Source: Notamacropus eugenii (Eukaryota; Chordata; Mammalia; Diprotodontia; Macropodidae). From it: DNA of 64,000 bases. The notes under the pieces were generated by a model. The model was not told the DNA's origin. It was given only the letters and a program-made list of their open reading frames with translations, and did not search any database. The stretch covers positions 96,973,067-97,037,066 of the forward strand of contig NC_092879.1 in the NCBI RefSeq assembly GCF_028372415.1, given 5' to 3'. Position numbers and translations under genes: made by a program. Position 1 is the stretch's first letter. Each line of letters starts with the position of its first letter. Shown piece after piece: positions 21,073-31,090 of this stretch.

Positions 21073-21122
21073 CAGTGGTTCTTTAACTGTGAGGGTTGTG
21101 ACTCAGAGTTTAAGAAGCCCTG
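21073..21122. mobile_element. Minimal 50-bp hAT (Charlie/MER5-like) element
   Basis: The left end cagtggttctttaac and the right end, reading cagggcttcttaaac on the minus strand, are terminal inverted repeats of the hAT-Charlie type. The flanks gactaggg (21065-21072) and atctaagg (21123-21130) agree at 5 of 8 positions around a CTA core, consistent with an old decayed duplication. Confidence 0.65.
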
Positions 21123-21130
21123 ATCTAAGG

Positions 21131-21828
21131 GAACAACATATGGAGAAGGGGCCTACTATTCCTGCTATCACCAGTGGGGTAGGGTTTAGGGAGAGCAGCA
21201 GCACCTTTCCTTGAGATCACTGACCCTGGCCTGAGAAGCAACCTCTGTGGCCATACAACCTAGCAATTGTCTCTGCAGATGCTTCAATCATCCCATACTA
21301 TCTCACCGCCACCAATCTCCAACCCCAAAGCCTCCACAGCTGCTGATGACCCAGAATGTTCCTGATTCCCAAATCCTTGATGCCATCAAATTGATCAGTG
21401 TCAGAGACCAACGGGAATGGTATTAAAGAAGACACAATACCATCTGCTTTGTGTCGCATCTCGCCCTATTAGAACAGAAGCTCCTTGAGAACAGGGGCCT
21501 CTTTTCTTTGGCCCCTCCTTGGTACTCAAGTCCCAATGTCCTGCCTCCACTTTCCTGCACTATACTTCTGGAACAGCAACTAGTTGCTGGAAAGCTCCAT
21601 CAATTGGCCCAATGACATCTCAAACCGAAGACAGACAAATGAGAATTCATTATGTGTCCACCCCTATGCTCCTCTGCCATGACAGATCCTCCCAGCCAGG
21701 TGCCTAGGGTGCCGGCTTTCCTAGCTCCAGACTTCTCCTTGGCCTTTCCCTCCTTCACCCTGCATCTGCAGCTGGCCAAGTCCTGTCGATACTACCTCCT
21801 CGTGTCTCCACTCCCGTGCTCATCAGCC
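21131..21828. other. Mostly unassigned sequence with an L2-like 3' end
   Basis: Around 21470-21530 the phrase agaagctccttgagaacaggg resembles the L2 3' end, sense. The rest is unassigned and has no gene-like signal. Confidence 0.4.
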
Positions 21829-22330
21829 TAGTTCAGAGCGTCAGCATTTCCTGCCTGGAGTATTATAAGAGCATCATCACTGGTCTTCTTACTTTTTAAA
21901 ATGTTTATATATTTTTTTCAAATTACACGTAAAAATAATTTTTAACATTTGGTTTTTTAAAAATTTTGAGTTCCAAATTCTATCCTTCCCTTCCCTCCTC
22001 TATCCTTGAGAAGGAGAGTGATTTGATATAGATTATACATTTGCAGGCATGCAAAACATTTCCATTTTAGCTATCTTGTGAAAGAAAACATAGAATTGGT
22101 TTTCCAACTTCCAGTCTTATCCCTCTCCAACCCATCTATGCAATTACCAAGTTAATCTGCCTAAAGCCCAGGTCTGACCTCATCACTCCCCTTCTCCAGA
22201 AGTCTCAGGGGCTCCCTATGACCTCTAAGGTCAAATACAAACTCTTCAGCTGGATATTTAATCCCTTCACCTGTGTGGCCCCCTACCCCTCCAACCTTAT
22301 TTCATTCGATTCCCCTTCACACATTGTATT
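21829..22330 (+). mobile_element. L2 LINE C-terminal/3' region, split by an L1-type insertion
   Basis: L2 text runs to 21892 (cctggagtattataagagca, tcactggtcttcttac) and resumes at about 22105 (ttccagtcttatccctctcc, ggtctgacctcatcactccc, aaatacaaactcttcagctgg). The join reads correctly once the insertion is skipped. Confidence 0.8.
21893..22097 (-). mobile_element. L1-type retroelement 3' end inserted into L2
   Basis: It begins with a T-rich run (a poly-A tail on the minus strand) and contains tttcaaattacacgtaaaaa, gagttccaaattctatcctt and catgcaaaacatttcc, words I recall from marsupial L1 3' ends. Flanks tggtcttcttac and tggttttccaac look like a decayed 12-bp target duplication (9/12). It is 5' truncated. 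Confidence 0.65.
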
Positions 22331-23310
22331 TTCTTTCTACTTGGACTCTTACCTTGTTCCCAAGCCTGCCAGGTTCCAGTGACCACCAACCTAATGGACG
22401 AATCTGGGACATTTTCCCACTGCTAAACAGTTGCTGTAACTTCCTAGAGCTAAATCAGCTCCTGCTCAGCCCTGTGAGCACCCTCCCCCCTACACACCCA
22501 TATATACTCACACACCTGCAAACGTTCTTGTCTCCTCAGCTCTCATTGGGCACCCTGCTTTGTGTGGCACACAAAAGTCTGAAATGTAGCAAATAAAATA
22601 CAGGGAGTTCAAAGGAGGCTTGTTATATTGAAATACAGTTATCTCAAAAGATCCTTGTTTACGAGTACATGCACAGCCCCTGTGGCCCTCACCAGCAATA
22701 TTGTTTCTTTTGGTGTCTTGTGTCTGTCTTGTCTCCCTATCAGACCATAAGCCCCCTGGAAACAGGAAGAATGGCACATCCCAACCTTGGGTTTTCTCCC
22801 CTACTTTACATGTAGTTCAGTACTGAGGGAAATGCTTAATTGATGTTGAACTGAATTCTCGTTATCTGAGTTTGGATCTTAGGACTGGTCTGCAGTGTAA
22901 GCCTCACCTGGAATCAGCGTAGTTCTCAGTGCACTGGCCATTGTCATTGTCCCTTCCACCAGGCATTTTGAAGGCAGACCTTGCCATGGGATGGGGGTGG
23001 AGGGGTGGCAATCCAGATGGATGGATACTGTCCAAGGCCCTCATCTGGGCCTCCTAGCTCTAGAGGGCCTGGGAGGAAGGAACTGCAGGCCTCCTGCCCT
23101 GCTACTTGACTCTCTGACATCCTTTGTTTCAAAAGGGAACCGGAAAGGGAATGGAAGTCATAGGAAACCTTATGTACTGAACACATTCTTTCACAAAGAA
23201 GGCATTTCGGAAGCTGCACATCGGTAGCCAAATTTTTCTCTCCTGACTGAGGCTGAAAGGCAGTTGGAGATTTCACCTTCTAAAGGTTAGTACATTGGGG
23301 GACGGAGTGA
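22331..23310. other. Mostly single-copy sequence with an L2/L3 end
   Basis: Around 22720-22855 the words gtctccctatcagaccataag and gggaaatgcttaattgatgt fit a LINE L2/L3 3' end, sense. The remaining DNA has unsupported frames at 22273-22596 (+) and 22944-23276 (-). Confidence 0.45.
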
Positions 23311-23319
23311 GTGAGCCAG

Positions 23320-23545
23320 TGCATTCTCCTCCACCATCTCCAGTGGAACAATAGTGAATCGGTCTGTGTAGCTAAGATGTCTTTATGGGAATGGTTGCAC
23401 CTCGAAGAAGCTAATTACTACTTTTATATGTTTCCACTGGTACTACTCAATTCTCATTTTCCTAGTTTAAGAGAAAAACATTTAAATAATGCAATGCTTA
23501 TTAGCATATGAATACACACCTAATGGTCCCTTTTTGAACTCTAAA
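23320..23545. promoter_or_regulatory. Repeat-free AT-rich block; candidate enhancer
   Basis: It contains a SOX-like aacaatag, a CEBP-like gttgcac, homeodomain TAATTA within agctaattacta, and an octamer-like tagcatatgaat, all within about 200 bases of unique DNA. This is inference from motif density only. Confidence 0.3.
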
Positions 23546-24045
23546 AGGGAATTGGCAAGGTCTCCCTGGAAGTGGGTTCAGGGATGTGCTCTGTGTGCAA
23601 TTAGGACTCTAAACTTGTCCATCTTCATTGTCTCCACAGGACAATAGCTGCCTGTCATTCTGCACTTTCCTTAACAACGGAATGGGGATAGGGGAGGCAG
23701 GGTGGCTAACCCAAGGGCCCATTGGCCTGGGGAGTTTGGGCTGGGTTAGGTGTGCCAACTGGAGCATGTGGGAAAGGCATAAGAGGCCCCAAGTGGCTTT
23801 TTCCATTCTTCATTCAAAAGATACTTCATCAAGCACCTATTATGTTCAGAGCTCTGGCCTAGGCACTGGGAGGTGGGGAGGCTGACAGGGATAAAAGTAG
23901 AATATGTTTCCTCAAGGAGCATAGAAATTCACCTCTCCTCTCCTCCCTCATACTTCCTGGTATCCTTGAAAGCAGAGATCAGGAGTCACTTTCTACATGA
24001 GGTCTCCTCCGGTTCTAACCAGTTTCACTCTTAAAATGACTTTTA
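23546..24045. other. Unassigned sequence with an antisense L2 end
   Basis: 23815-23885 (tcatcaagcacctattatgt, cctaggcactgggaggtggg) is an antisense L2 3' end. A plausible acceptor gtctccacag lies at 23638, but no exon follows convincingly. Confidence 0.4.
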
Positions 24046-24355
24046 TTACTTAATATTAATTAGTTAATGTTAATAGGTAGCATTTATATAGAGTTTTAAG
24101 GCTTGCAAAATACTTTCCATTTGGTTAACTCATTTGGTGCTCACAACAACATCACTTCCTCATTTTACACGTGGGGAAACTGAGGTACAGAGCAGTTCTG
24201 TGACTTACTCAGGGTCCCACACCTGGAAGTTGAGTTCAGGTTGTATCTCTCTGGCAGGCTATGATAAGCTTCTTGAGGGCAGGGAGGGTTTCATTTTTAC
24301 CTTTGGCTCCACAGCCCCTAGCACACAGCTGGAAGAGATGAATGCTTGAATTTTG
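24046..24355. repeat. MIR SINE (antisense) followed by L2 3' end (sense)
   Basis: 24070-24240 is antisense MIR (ggcttgcaaaatactttcca, cattttacacgtggggaaac). 24265-24350 is a sense L2 end (agcttcttgagggcagggag, ccctagcacacag). Confidence 0.75.
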
Positions 24356-24420
24356 ACCCTAAATTTGATATGAAATCTTTGCTGCACCTTTGCCTAAAGT
24401 GTTTGTCCTTGGCTTGGAGC

Positions 24421-24440
24421 TGTGTGTGTGTGTGTGTGTA
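24421..24440. repeat. (TG)n microsatellite
   Basis: An uninterrupted TG dinucleotide run of about nine units, ending in TA. Confidence 0.95.
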
Positions 24441-24479
24441 AGACTGGACACGGCTGCAAACGACACTGGAAATCACTTG

Positions 24480-24700
24480 AACAAATCTCCTCTTTTTGCA
24501 GCTGACGAAACTAAGGCTTGGAGAGGTGCAATGACGAGGACAGGGTAACGCAGAGAAGCAGGGCCTGGGGCGGGGCCTCTACCTCCAAACATCCCTGAGA
24601 ACCCGGGTTCAAATCCTGTCTCTGATGCTTGCTTCTCTTGGGCAAATCACTTTCCTCCGTGGACCTCAGTTTCCCCCAAATGTTCACCCTAAAATGCTCC
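24480..24700. repeat. Two partial MIR-type SINE fragments in opposite orientation
   Basis: 24490-24560 is antisense (gacgaaactaaggcttggag). 24595-24690 is sense (agaacccgggttcaaatcct, gggcaaatcactttcctccg, ggacctcagtttcccc). Confidence 0.65.
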
Positions 24701-24754
24701 CCTGAGCCCTGAGGGTCCCTTAAACCTTCGCCTCCCAAGTCCCTTTCGAATTCT

Positions 24755-24960
24755 TTGTTCGGCTGGCGCAGCCCCAGCCGCCATGACGCACGTTATTTTC
24801 CTGAGGTGACCAAAGCATGAGCCCTTACATAAGCCCCCGTGGCCAGGGCTTGTCACGTGGCCAGCACCTGCGCTCATTCCCTATCTTCCACTGACACCTG
24901 GTGGCCATGAGGAGAACTGCCGCTCAAGAGCCAGTGTGCCTCCAAAGCGCCTGGAGGTCC
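24755..24960. promoter_or_regulatory. Repeat-free GC-moderate block with CRE-like, E-box and CTCF-like sites
   Basis: The block contains a CRE-like tgacgcacg near 24784, a palindromic E-box CACGTG at 24854-24859, and on the minus strand CCACCAGGTGTCAG at 24904-24891, one base from the 14-bp CTCF core. It is a candidate enhancer or boundary. No transcript evidence is visible. Confidence 0.35.
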
Positions 24961-25189
24961 CTGCCATCCCCGAGCCCCCTTTCAAGCCTTGCCCACGAGA
25001 GGAAGCTAAGCTGAGGGGTTGCCTCAAACCAATATCGCAGACTCCAGGCAGGGGCCGCATGGATGGAGGCCTTGCATCAAGAGTCTCAAACTCTCTGATT
25101 GGTCTCCCTCACTGTAGCCTCTGACCTCTCTGATCCTGGCCCCGCAGGGTTAGCAAACTTAAAGCCCCAAACCAGAAATCTGAAATTGT
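24961..25189. other. Unassigned sequence
   Basis: Unique-looking DNA. No repeat family, exon or RNA gene recognised. Confidence 0.35.
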
Positions 25190-25500
25190 CACACATGCAC
25201 ACACACACAGCCTACCATACACGCACATGTGTACACACAGATTCACATATAAGCTGGGCATACAGACACCCATCCACATGCCTTTGCACAGATACATTAA
25301 CATGTTTGGCATTCATGTATATACACATTGCATACACAGCGTATACACATATGTAACATGTACACACACATATAACTCATGCTCATGCAGTGGAAAGAAG
25401 AGTAGATTTAGAGACAGAAGAGTTGGCCTCAAATGCTACTTACTGTGTAACCTAGGGGTACTCACTGCCTCAGTAGCCTCATCTGTAAAATCTCAAAGCT
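25190..25500. repeat. Degenerate CA/TA-rich tract followed by a sense SINE fragment
   Basis: 25190-25375 is an impure ACAC/ATAC tract. 25385-25495 is a partial MIR-type SINE (cagtggaaagaagagtagat, cctcatctgtaaaat). Confidence 0.75.
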
Positions 25501-25744
25501 AGAACCATCAAAAATGACTTGGTACTAAATAAGAAATGGAGACACTGATGGGTGGAACAAATGAAGCTCACAACACGTGACCAAGAAGGGAATTTGGTTT
25601 GCTTGAGTCATTTCTTACAAGGGTGTCATTTTTATTTTCTTTTTTCCAACCAAGGGAAAGAGAAAAAATAAATTCTTATTAATTTGAAAAAGTAAAAATT
25701 TGAAAACAAAATAAAATAGATGCAATAACCTCTTAAGTTCCTTT
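25501..25744. other. A-rich unassigned sequence
   Basis: AT-rich DNA with several A-rich runs between 25650 and 25725, possibly an old retroelement tail. Nothing definite. Confidence 0.35.
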
Positions 25745-26025
25745 CTAGCTCAAAATCTCAAAGTTTGCTATGAACCACTAGAGCCAAATGCCAACTCCTC
25801 AGCCTGGCACCAAGTGCCACCACCTATTTTCCAGTCTTATTGCATCCTACTCCTTTTTCTGCATTCTCCATCCAAGACAAACTCACTTAGGGCTCACTAC
25901 TTGCTCTTGGTTCATCCATCAATCCATCAACCATCATGTATTAAGCACTCCCTCTGTGCCAAGCACTGTGCTGAATGTTGGGGATACAAAGAAAGGTAAA
26001 AAAATAGTCCCTCACCTCAAAAAGT
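25745..26025. repeat. L2 LINE pieces in opposite orientation
   Basis: 25760-25915 follows the L2 C-terminal region, sense (gagccaaatgccaactcctc, tggcaccaagtgccaccacc). 25930-26020 is an antisense L2 end (tgtattaagcactccctctg, gccaagcactgtgctgaatg, ggggatacaaagaaagg). Confidence 0.75.
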
Positions 26026-26395
26026 GTGTAATGCTGTCAACCACAATCTCCCAGGCAATAGGAAATGGAACCATCACCAATGACAGCCCCAGTTTAGGCA
26101 ACTACCCCAGACTCCAGGGTCAGAGCTACACGCAGACAGAACCCTCTTGGACTGATCTGACCAACATGATTCAGGTATGCAGGGACTCTGAGGTGACAGA
26201 GAAGGACCTAAACATGCAGACCTTTGAACCTGAAAAATGAGGGGGGTTGGAAGAAGAGATAAAAGAAATGAAATAAAAGATCATGAGGAAAGAATCAGCC
26301 TTAACACAGTGCCTAACACATACAAGGGGCTTAAGAAATGTTTGTAGACTGTATGTTTGGGTTATTCTAGTTTTTAGGAAGCCTGTTACTTAAGT
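26026..26395. other. Unassigned sequence with a short MIR/L2 end
   Basis: 26295-26350 (cttaacacagtgcctaacac, gggcttaagaaatg) is a sense MIR/L2 3' terminus. The rest is unassigned. Confidence 0.4.
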
Positions 26396-26398
26396 GAA

Positions 26399-26653
26399 GG
26401 TGGCAACTAGGTGGCTCAGTAGATAAGAGCACTGAGCCTGGAGTCAGGAAGACTTAAGTTTAAATCCAGCCCCAAGCACTTCCTAGCTGTGTGACCCTGG
26501 GCAAGTCATTTAACCCTGTTTGCCTCAGTTTCCTTATCTGTAAAATGAGCTGGAGAAAGAAATGACAAACCACTCCAGTGTCTTTGCCAAGAAAACCCCA
26601 AACAGGGTCACAGAGAGTCAAAACATGATTGAAAACAACTTAACAGCAACAAC
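26399..26653 (+). mobile_element. CORE-SINE with RTE-type tail (Mar1-like), full length
   Basis: The head is gtggcaactaggtggctcag with a B-box-like gtttaaatcc. The CORE is gctgtgtgaccctgggcaag. The tail is tctttgccaagaaaacccc, ggtcacagagagtc and catgattgaaaacaac. It has the same architecture as the copy at 3582 but is somewhat longer. The tail ties it to RTE mobilisation. Confidence 0.93.
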
Positions 26654-27015
26654 CAAAACCCAACATCCAGCAGATAGAGGACAAGGAAGTACAAGACCTA
26701 ACAAACAAAGAATTGCCTCCAACCTAAGTCAACGCTGACATCAGCGGTTCTCATTTAGCGTTGAGAACCCTGTCAGATTCTAGAACACAGTCCCAGGGAA
26801 CCTCTGGGAGTTATGGAGCATCACCTGTTTAGATCAATGGCCAAAATCTTGAAGAAGAGAAGACCCCCAGAAGGACTCCAGTACAGACGCAACACATACA
26901 AACTCAATGCGATGTTACAGTCAACATCCAAAATTCCAATTTACCCCAAAAGTTTTGTTTCATTGGGCATGCCCATTTTTCTCCTGTTCAAGATGTGAAT
27001 GCTTGTCGACAGGAT
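26654..27015. other. Single-copy sequence, no gene seen
   Basis: Repeat-poor DNA leading to a CTCF-type motif. No exon recognised. Confidence 0.4.
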
Positions 27016-27021
27016 TGTTCG

Positions 27022-27035
27022 CCACTAGGTGGCAC
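27022..27035 (+). promoter_or_regulatory. CTCF-type binding motif, perfect core
   Basis: CCACTAGGTGGCAC matches all 14 positions of the vertebrate CTCF core CCASYAGRKGGCRS and continues as TG, as in the extended motif. It lies in unique sequence just upstream of an antisense SINE. Occupancy cannot be judged from sequence. Confidence 0.65.
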
Positions 27036-27055
27036 TGCAAACCACAGACTGCTTC

Positions 27056-27195
27056 AATATGAACTCATACTAGACTCAGAAATCTTAGGGATTTTGGAGG
27101 CATCTCATTCATTCCCCTCAGTTACCAGAATGAGGAAACTGAGGCCCAGAGAAGTTAACCAACCTGTCCAAGATCACACAGATAAGTGATGGAGG
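27056..27195 (-). repeat. MIR-family SINE, antisense, partial
   Basis: Plus-strand words agaatgaggaaactgaggcc, cagagaagttaaccaacctg and ccaagatcacacagataagt are the reverse complement of the MIR core. Confidence 0.8.
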
Positions 27196-27765
27196 CAAGA
27201 AAAAAAGAAAAGAAAGACAGAAATTATGGAAAGTGTTTGTGGGAGGCAGAGACAGGAAGAGAAATGAAAATTACAGGAAAATAAAACCATAAGAGATGGA
27301 AAAAGAGGGGAAGGGTGGATAAAAGAACTGAAGAACAAATGAGAAGGGAAAGAAAGGCTAGAGACAGAGAGATGTGCCCTCTCTCTTCTCTCATCTCACT
27401 CTGTCTTGGGCTCCCTCTTTTCTCTTCCTTTGAGGTGTTGATCTAGAGCCTTCCCTTACAAAGAGGTTGCATTGGGGATGGATTTATATTTGGGTGTGTG
27501 GGTTCTGCTATGAGAACAAGGGCAGGGCCTTTTCATGCCCCCCCACCCGCCAGTACTTAGCATAGTGCCCAGTTATGGGACTTAATAAATACTTGTGATT
27601 TGATTGGATGAAGAAACACAAAGACAAAAAGAAAAAGAGGGATAACAGGGGCCACAAGAAGATAAAGGAAAGGAAAAGAGAGACTGAGAAAAAAAGAGAA
27701 AAGAGAAGACTTCAAGCATTTCTTGAGTGCTTACCACATGCTGGGAACTGTACTAAATGGGTGAG
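27196..27765. other. Purine-rich DNA with L2 3' ends
   Basis: 27196-27375 and 27608-27710 are A/G-rich. 27530-27600 is a sense L2 end (cagtacttagcatagtgccc, cttaataaatac). 27715-27765 is an antisense L2 end. The Lys/Arg-rich plus frame at 27608-27928 is partly this purine tract. Confidence 0.5.
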
Positions 27766-27960
27766 CTACAAAACCACATTGAAACAGGTCAAGATCAAAG
27801 CCTTGAGCTGTGCTTCATGCTGCTTCCTGAGGCAGCGCCACTTCTTGAGGAACACGTTGATGATCCCCAAGAACACCGTGAATCCAATGTGCTTCAAAAA
27901 CCAAGCCTGGCTGCTCTCGAGACCTTGAGCTTCCGAGCTGCTCCAGCTCCAGAGCCCAGG
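27766..27960 (-). pseudogene. Minus-strand protein-like open frame (possible exon or gene relic)
   Basis: The minus frame is open for 65 codons between two stops. Its middle reads as a hydrophobic helix followed by a basic tail: FTVFLGIINVFLKKW, then RCLRKQHEAQLKA. This looks like a membrane segment flanked by positive charges and is more protein-like than other frames here. There is no start codon of its own, no clear splice acceptor, and an L2 end adjoins its 3' side. I do not recognise the protein; chance cannot be excluded. Confidence 0.25.
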
Positions 27961-27975
27961 TCATTGCTTACTATC

Positions 27976-28891
27976 GTGCTCATGCACCTTCTGGATGTAC
28001 GGAGCCTGCTCTACCTTTCTCTCCATCTGCCCTTCATTGTCCTAGGAATACTCTGAGAGCTGGGTACTTTTTCTCTAATGCCAAGGGCTCACCCCACTAC
28101 TAGGTGGATTTTCCCCACTGTTAGCCACCAGGGATTAGGCCCCAATTCCATTTAACTACTTAATATCAATGAGCTTGTACAAGGAGATATTTACTTTAAA
28201 GATATAGCAAGGACAAAAGTGCCAATATTTCTCCCATAATACCTTAGGGGGCACAATCTTCCTCCTATGTCACCTCCATCTCGGAGGACTCATAGAGCAT
28301 TTGTCCCACCAAGTTCATGTCCAAATGTAGCATAACCACAGAAGCCCTTGTCTCAGCTACCACTGGGCTGGGTCCCTTGCTCTTTGGGGGAGTGGAGGCT
28401 GGGCTGCATGCAAAACCCAGCATGGACCAGTGTTCTTGGACTCCTAGACCTTCATTCTCCCAACCTCTCAAAACTCACAAGGTCAGAGCCTTCAGATTAA
28501 TCTTTTTCACCTAAAATGGAAAAAGACAAAGGATGATGGCCTGTTTCCCTGAGGCCACATGTCAGCCTCAGAGGGTCAAAAAGACCCAAGGCTTCTTTCT
28601 TCATAGCACTAGCAAAGGAGTCAAATAAGAGAATGCTGGAAAAGAATGTTTGAGTCTTACTAAGCACCCCAGTTTACACTTCCAATCAAAGAGGCTGCCA
28701 TTCTCCATGGGGTAGTCAGATTGGAACTGGTTATGGACTGTCTACATGTACTCATCCATTTCTCCAAGGCATTCCTTGTATACCCCATCATGACTCTACT
28801 GGAAGGAGTCCCCCTAGCTTCCTTCACATGGAGAGATGTTATCATCTGAGTGGATGAATCATCACGGGAAGAGGTCATGTGCCAGTCCCCA
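27976..28891. other. Single-copy sequence, no gene seen
   Basis: About 900 bases without a recognisable repeat, exon or RNA gene. Opposing frames at 28265-28471 (-) and 28317-28514 (+) are mutual shadows. Confidence 0.4.
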
Positions 28892-28951
28892 CTATGTATG
28901 TATGTATGTATGTATGTATGTATGTATGTATGTATGGTATGTATGTATGTT
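28892..28951. repeat. (TATG)n tetranucleotide microsatellite
   Basis: About fourteen TATG units with one interruption (tatggtatg near 28934). Confidence 0.97.
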
Positions 28952-29458
28952 TTCAACATTTCTTTTGCGATGGAGGAAATAAATAACTGTCTACTACCTG
29001 ATACTCATTGTCCACTGAGTATAATCACTTTAAATCCCTTAGGGGGAGAATCTCAACATGAGCCAGCACTAAGCTTTGTTTAAAAGATTTTCCCCTAGTC
29101 AGTATCCCCTGGGAGTGGGACCCCATGAGGGACCAAAGCATAAGAGAAAGGGAGAAATAAAGAAAAAGAGAAAGTGAAAGAACATAAAACCAGGTATTAA
29201 GACTTCCCTGAGGGCAGAGTAAAAGCACTAAAGCCCTCAACTGGTATTTGGAGTCTTGGGAGCCCAGGAAGGGATTGGAGCTTCCATGATTACTGAACCT
29301 ACTGGTGGTCTTCTCATGATGTTAACAGCTTTGGAACTGCCATTGGCCAGGAAAGTCAAGCAGTCTGCCTGGAGTCCATCAGAGGATGGAACTGCAAGGA
29401 GATGGAGCCAGGATGGCAACAGCACCATGATGGTGGACATTTGGACTGAGGACTGGGG
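28952..29458. other. Unassigned sequence
   Basis: Includes an A/G-rich patch at 29135-29185. No family or exon was recognised, although the texture suggests an old interspersed repeat. Confidence 0.35.
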
Positions 29459-29540
29459 AAGAAAGGAAGGAAGGAAGGACTGGTGAAGGAAGGAAAGAAA
29501 AAAGGAAGGAAGGAAGGAAGGAAGGAAGGAAGGAAGGAAG
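29459..29540. repeat. (GGAA)n microsatellite
   Basis: A tetranucleotide GGAA tract with a short interruption near 29480-29503. Pure units run to the SINE boundary. GGAA arrays are known ETS-factor landing sites; any such role here is inference. Confidence 0.95.
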
Positions 29541-29770
29541 GATTAAGTACCTATTATGTGCCAGGGACTGTGCTAAGTGCTTTATAAATATTATGTCATT
29601 GGATCTTCACAACAACCATGGGATGTAGATGCTATGATGACCCCCATTTTACAGATGATGAAACTGAGACAGAGGTAAAGTGACTTCCCCAGGATCACTC
29701 AGCTAGTGTCAAGGGTCAGATTTGAGCCCAGATCTTCCTGTCTCCAGGCCCAGAGCTCTGTGCACTGGGT
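29541..29770 (-). mobile_element. MIR-family SINE, nearly full length, antisense
   Basis: It reads ttaagtacctattatgtgcc, agggactgtgctaagtgctt, ggatcttcacaacaaccatg, cattttacagatgatgaaac and cccagagctctgtgcactg. The GGAA array abuts its 3' end, a common place for microsatellites to arise. Confidence 0.92.
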
Positions 29771-31026
29771 GCCCCCAAGTGCATCCAAGGGTGTTGATAC
29801 AGCTGAAGCTGATTTTGCCTGCTCCTCTGCATACTGAAAGGAAGACCTTGAGCTCTCTCCCTTTCTCCTCTGTTTTTCTCTACCTCCACATAGCAGAAAT
29901 TTTGCTCCTAAGTTTCTATGTTATTTAAGTTCATTATAACTTTTTAATCGAACTTGGTGTACAAAAGTGCTTCCCCTACAGAGAAATCCTTGCTCAATCA
30001 TGACCAATGTGTGTTGTATGCCTGAGTATGATTAGTCTCTGGTGGGCAAAGAAAAATGGAATGAGAGTGGCCAGCTTGTAGCAACAGCAAGAATTAAGAT
30101 AGGGTGGAGATCGCCAATTTGTCCTAACTAGGGGCTCTAAGCATGTTATGGTTTTATTAATAATTGACCTCATATAAAGTCCTTAACTTACAAGGAAGAA
30201 TGATCAGAAGAAAGACGCCTGAGGCAGGACTTACTTAAGATCCCAGTGTGGGCGGGGAGCCAGAGGCAGAGGCCAGAAAGTGACCAAAGGGAAGGTGATG
30301 CTTCTGAGTGACCCAGATTAAGGATGAACCGTTGAGTCCAAATGGAAGGAGCAAGTGTCTTGGCTGCACTATGACACCTGATGCTTAGAAAAGAATGGAC
30401 CAGAGAGAAAAAGGCAAAGGAACAGAAATAATTAATCTGTTGTCTTTTCTAACTTAGAGAAACAGAAAGGAATGTCAAAAAGGAAAAAAGACAAAATGAA
30501 AGAGTAAGGACATGAAAAAATCTGAAAGATTGACAGAGAGAGAGAGATGGAAGAAAGAGAAGAGGGTGACAGAACAATGAAAGGAACGTAGGATATTGTT
30601 ACTTCTCTTAATGTGAAAGAAAGAATGACCTTCCATGTACAGAGGGCAAATTGAACCTAAGCTTCCCAGGTCCTTTATCGCTGAACTGAAGGATGATCAC
30701 CAGTATTAGACCTCAACAACTTGAAGTTCATGTAACATCCAGCAATTTTTAATAATGGGTGTATTGGTAGTTCATAAGATTTCTGGGAAATAAAAAGAAA
30801 TTTCTCCGAGCAAAACCCAGGGAGCCCCATGTTGGAGAATGACTCCCTGGGGGATAGGCAGCCAACCCAAGCAAAAGAGTTCTCTCTTCTCAATGTAGGC
30901 AGATTGTAGCAGCCCACCCCCATTATGGCGCTGGGAACATAGAGGCAGGAGATGGATGGTGCATGGTAATAGAGGAAGCTAAAGATGGCATCCCAGTCAC
31001 CTCCAACAGATCATCAGGTCAACATC

Positions 31027-31028
<2 letters not shown>
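29771..31028. other. Unassigned 1.25-kb stretch, possibly decayed repeat
   Basis: Contains an A/G-rich patch at about 30395-30580 and no recognised exon. The texture around 29990-30380 hints at an old interspersed element that I cannot classify. Confidence 0.35.
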
Positions 31029-31088
<60 letters not shown>

Positions 31089-31090
31089 GT
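31029..31090. repeat. (CT)n microsatellite
   Basis: A CT dinucleotide run of about 24 units followed by a few variant units (gtctttctctctg). Confidence 0.97.

Noticed and set aside
23628..23885. Acceptor-like gtctccacag followed by an open plus frame
   Set aside because: The frame runs into an antisense L2 end, and no donor of matching quality was found.
28892..28951. CRISPR-like repeat array
   Set aside because: It is a simple TATG microsatellite with no spacers, and the window is a vertebrate genome.
29990..30380. Possible endogenous retroviral LTR
   Set aside because: I could not find paired LTR ends, a primer-binding site or any retroviral frame, so no call is made.
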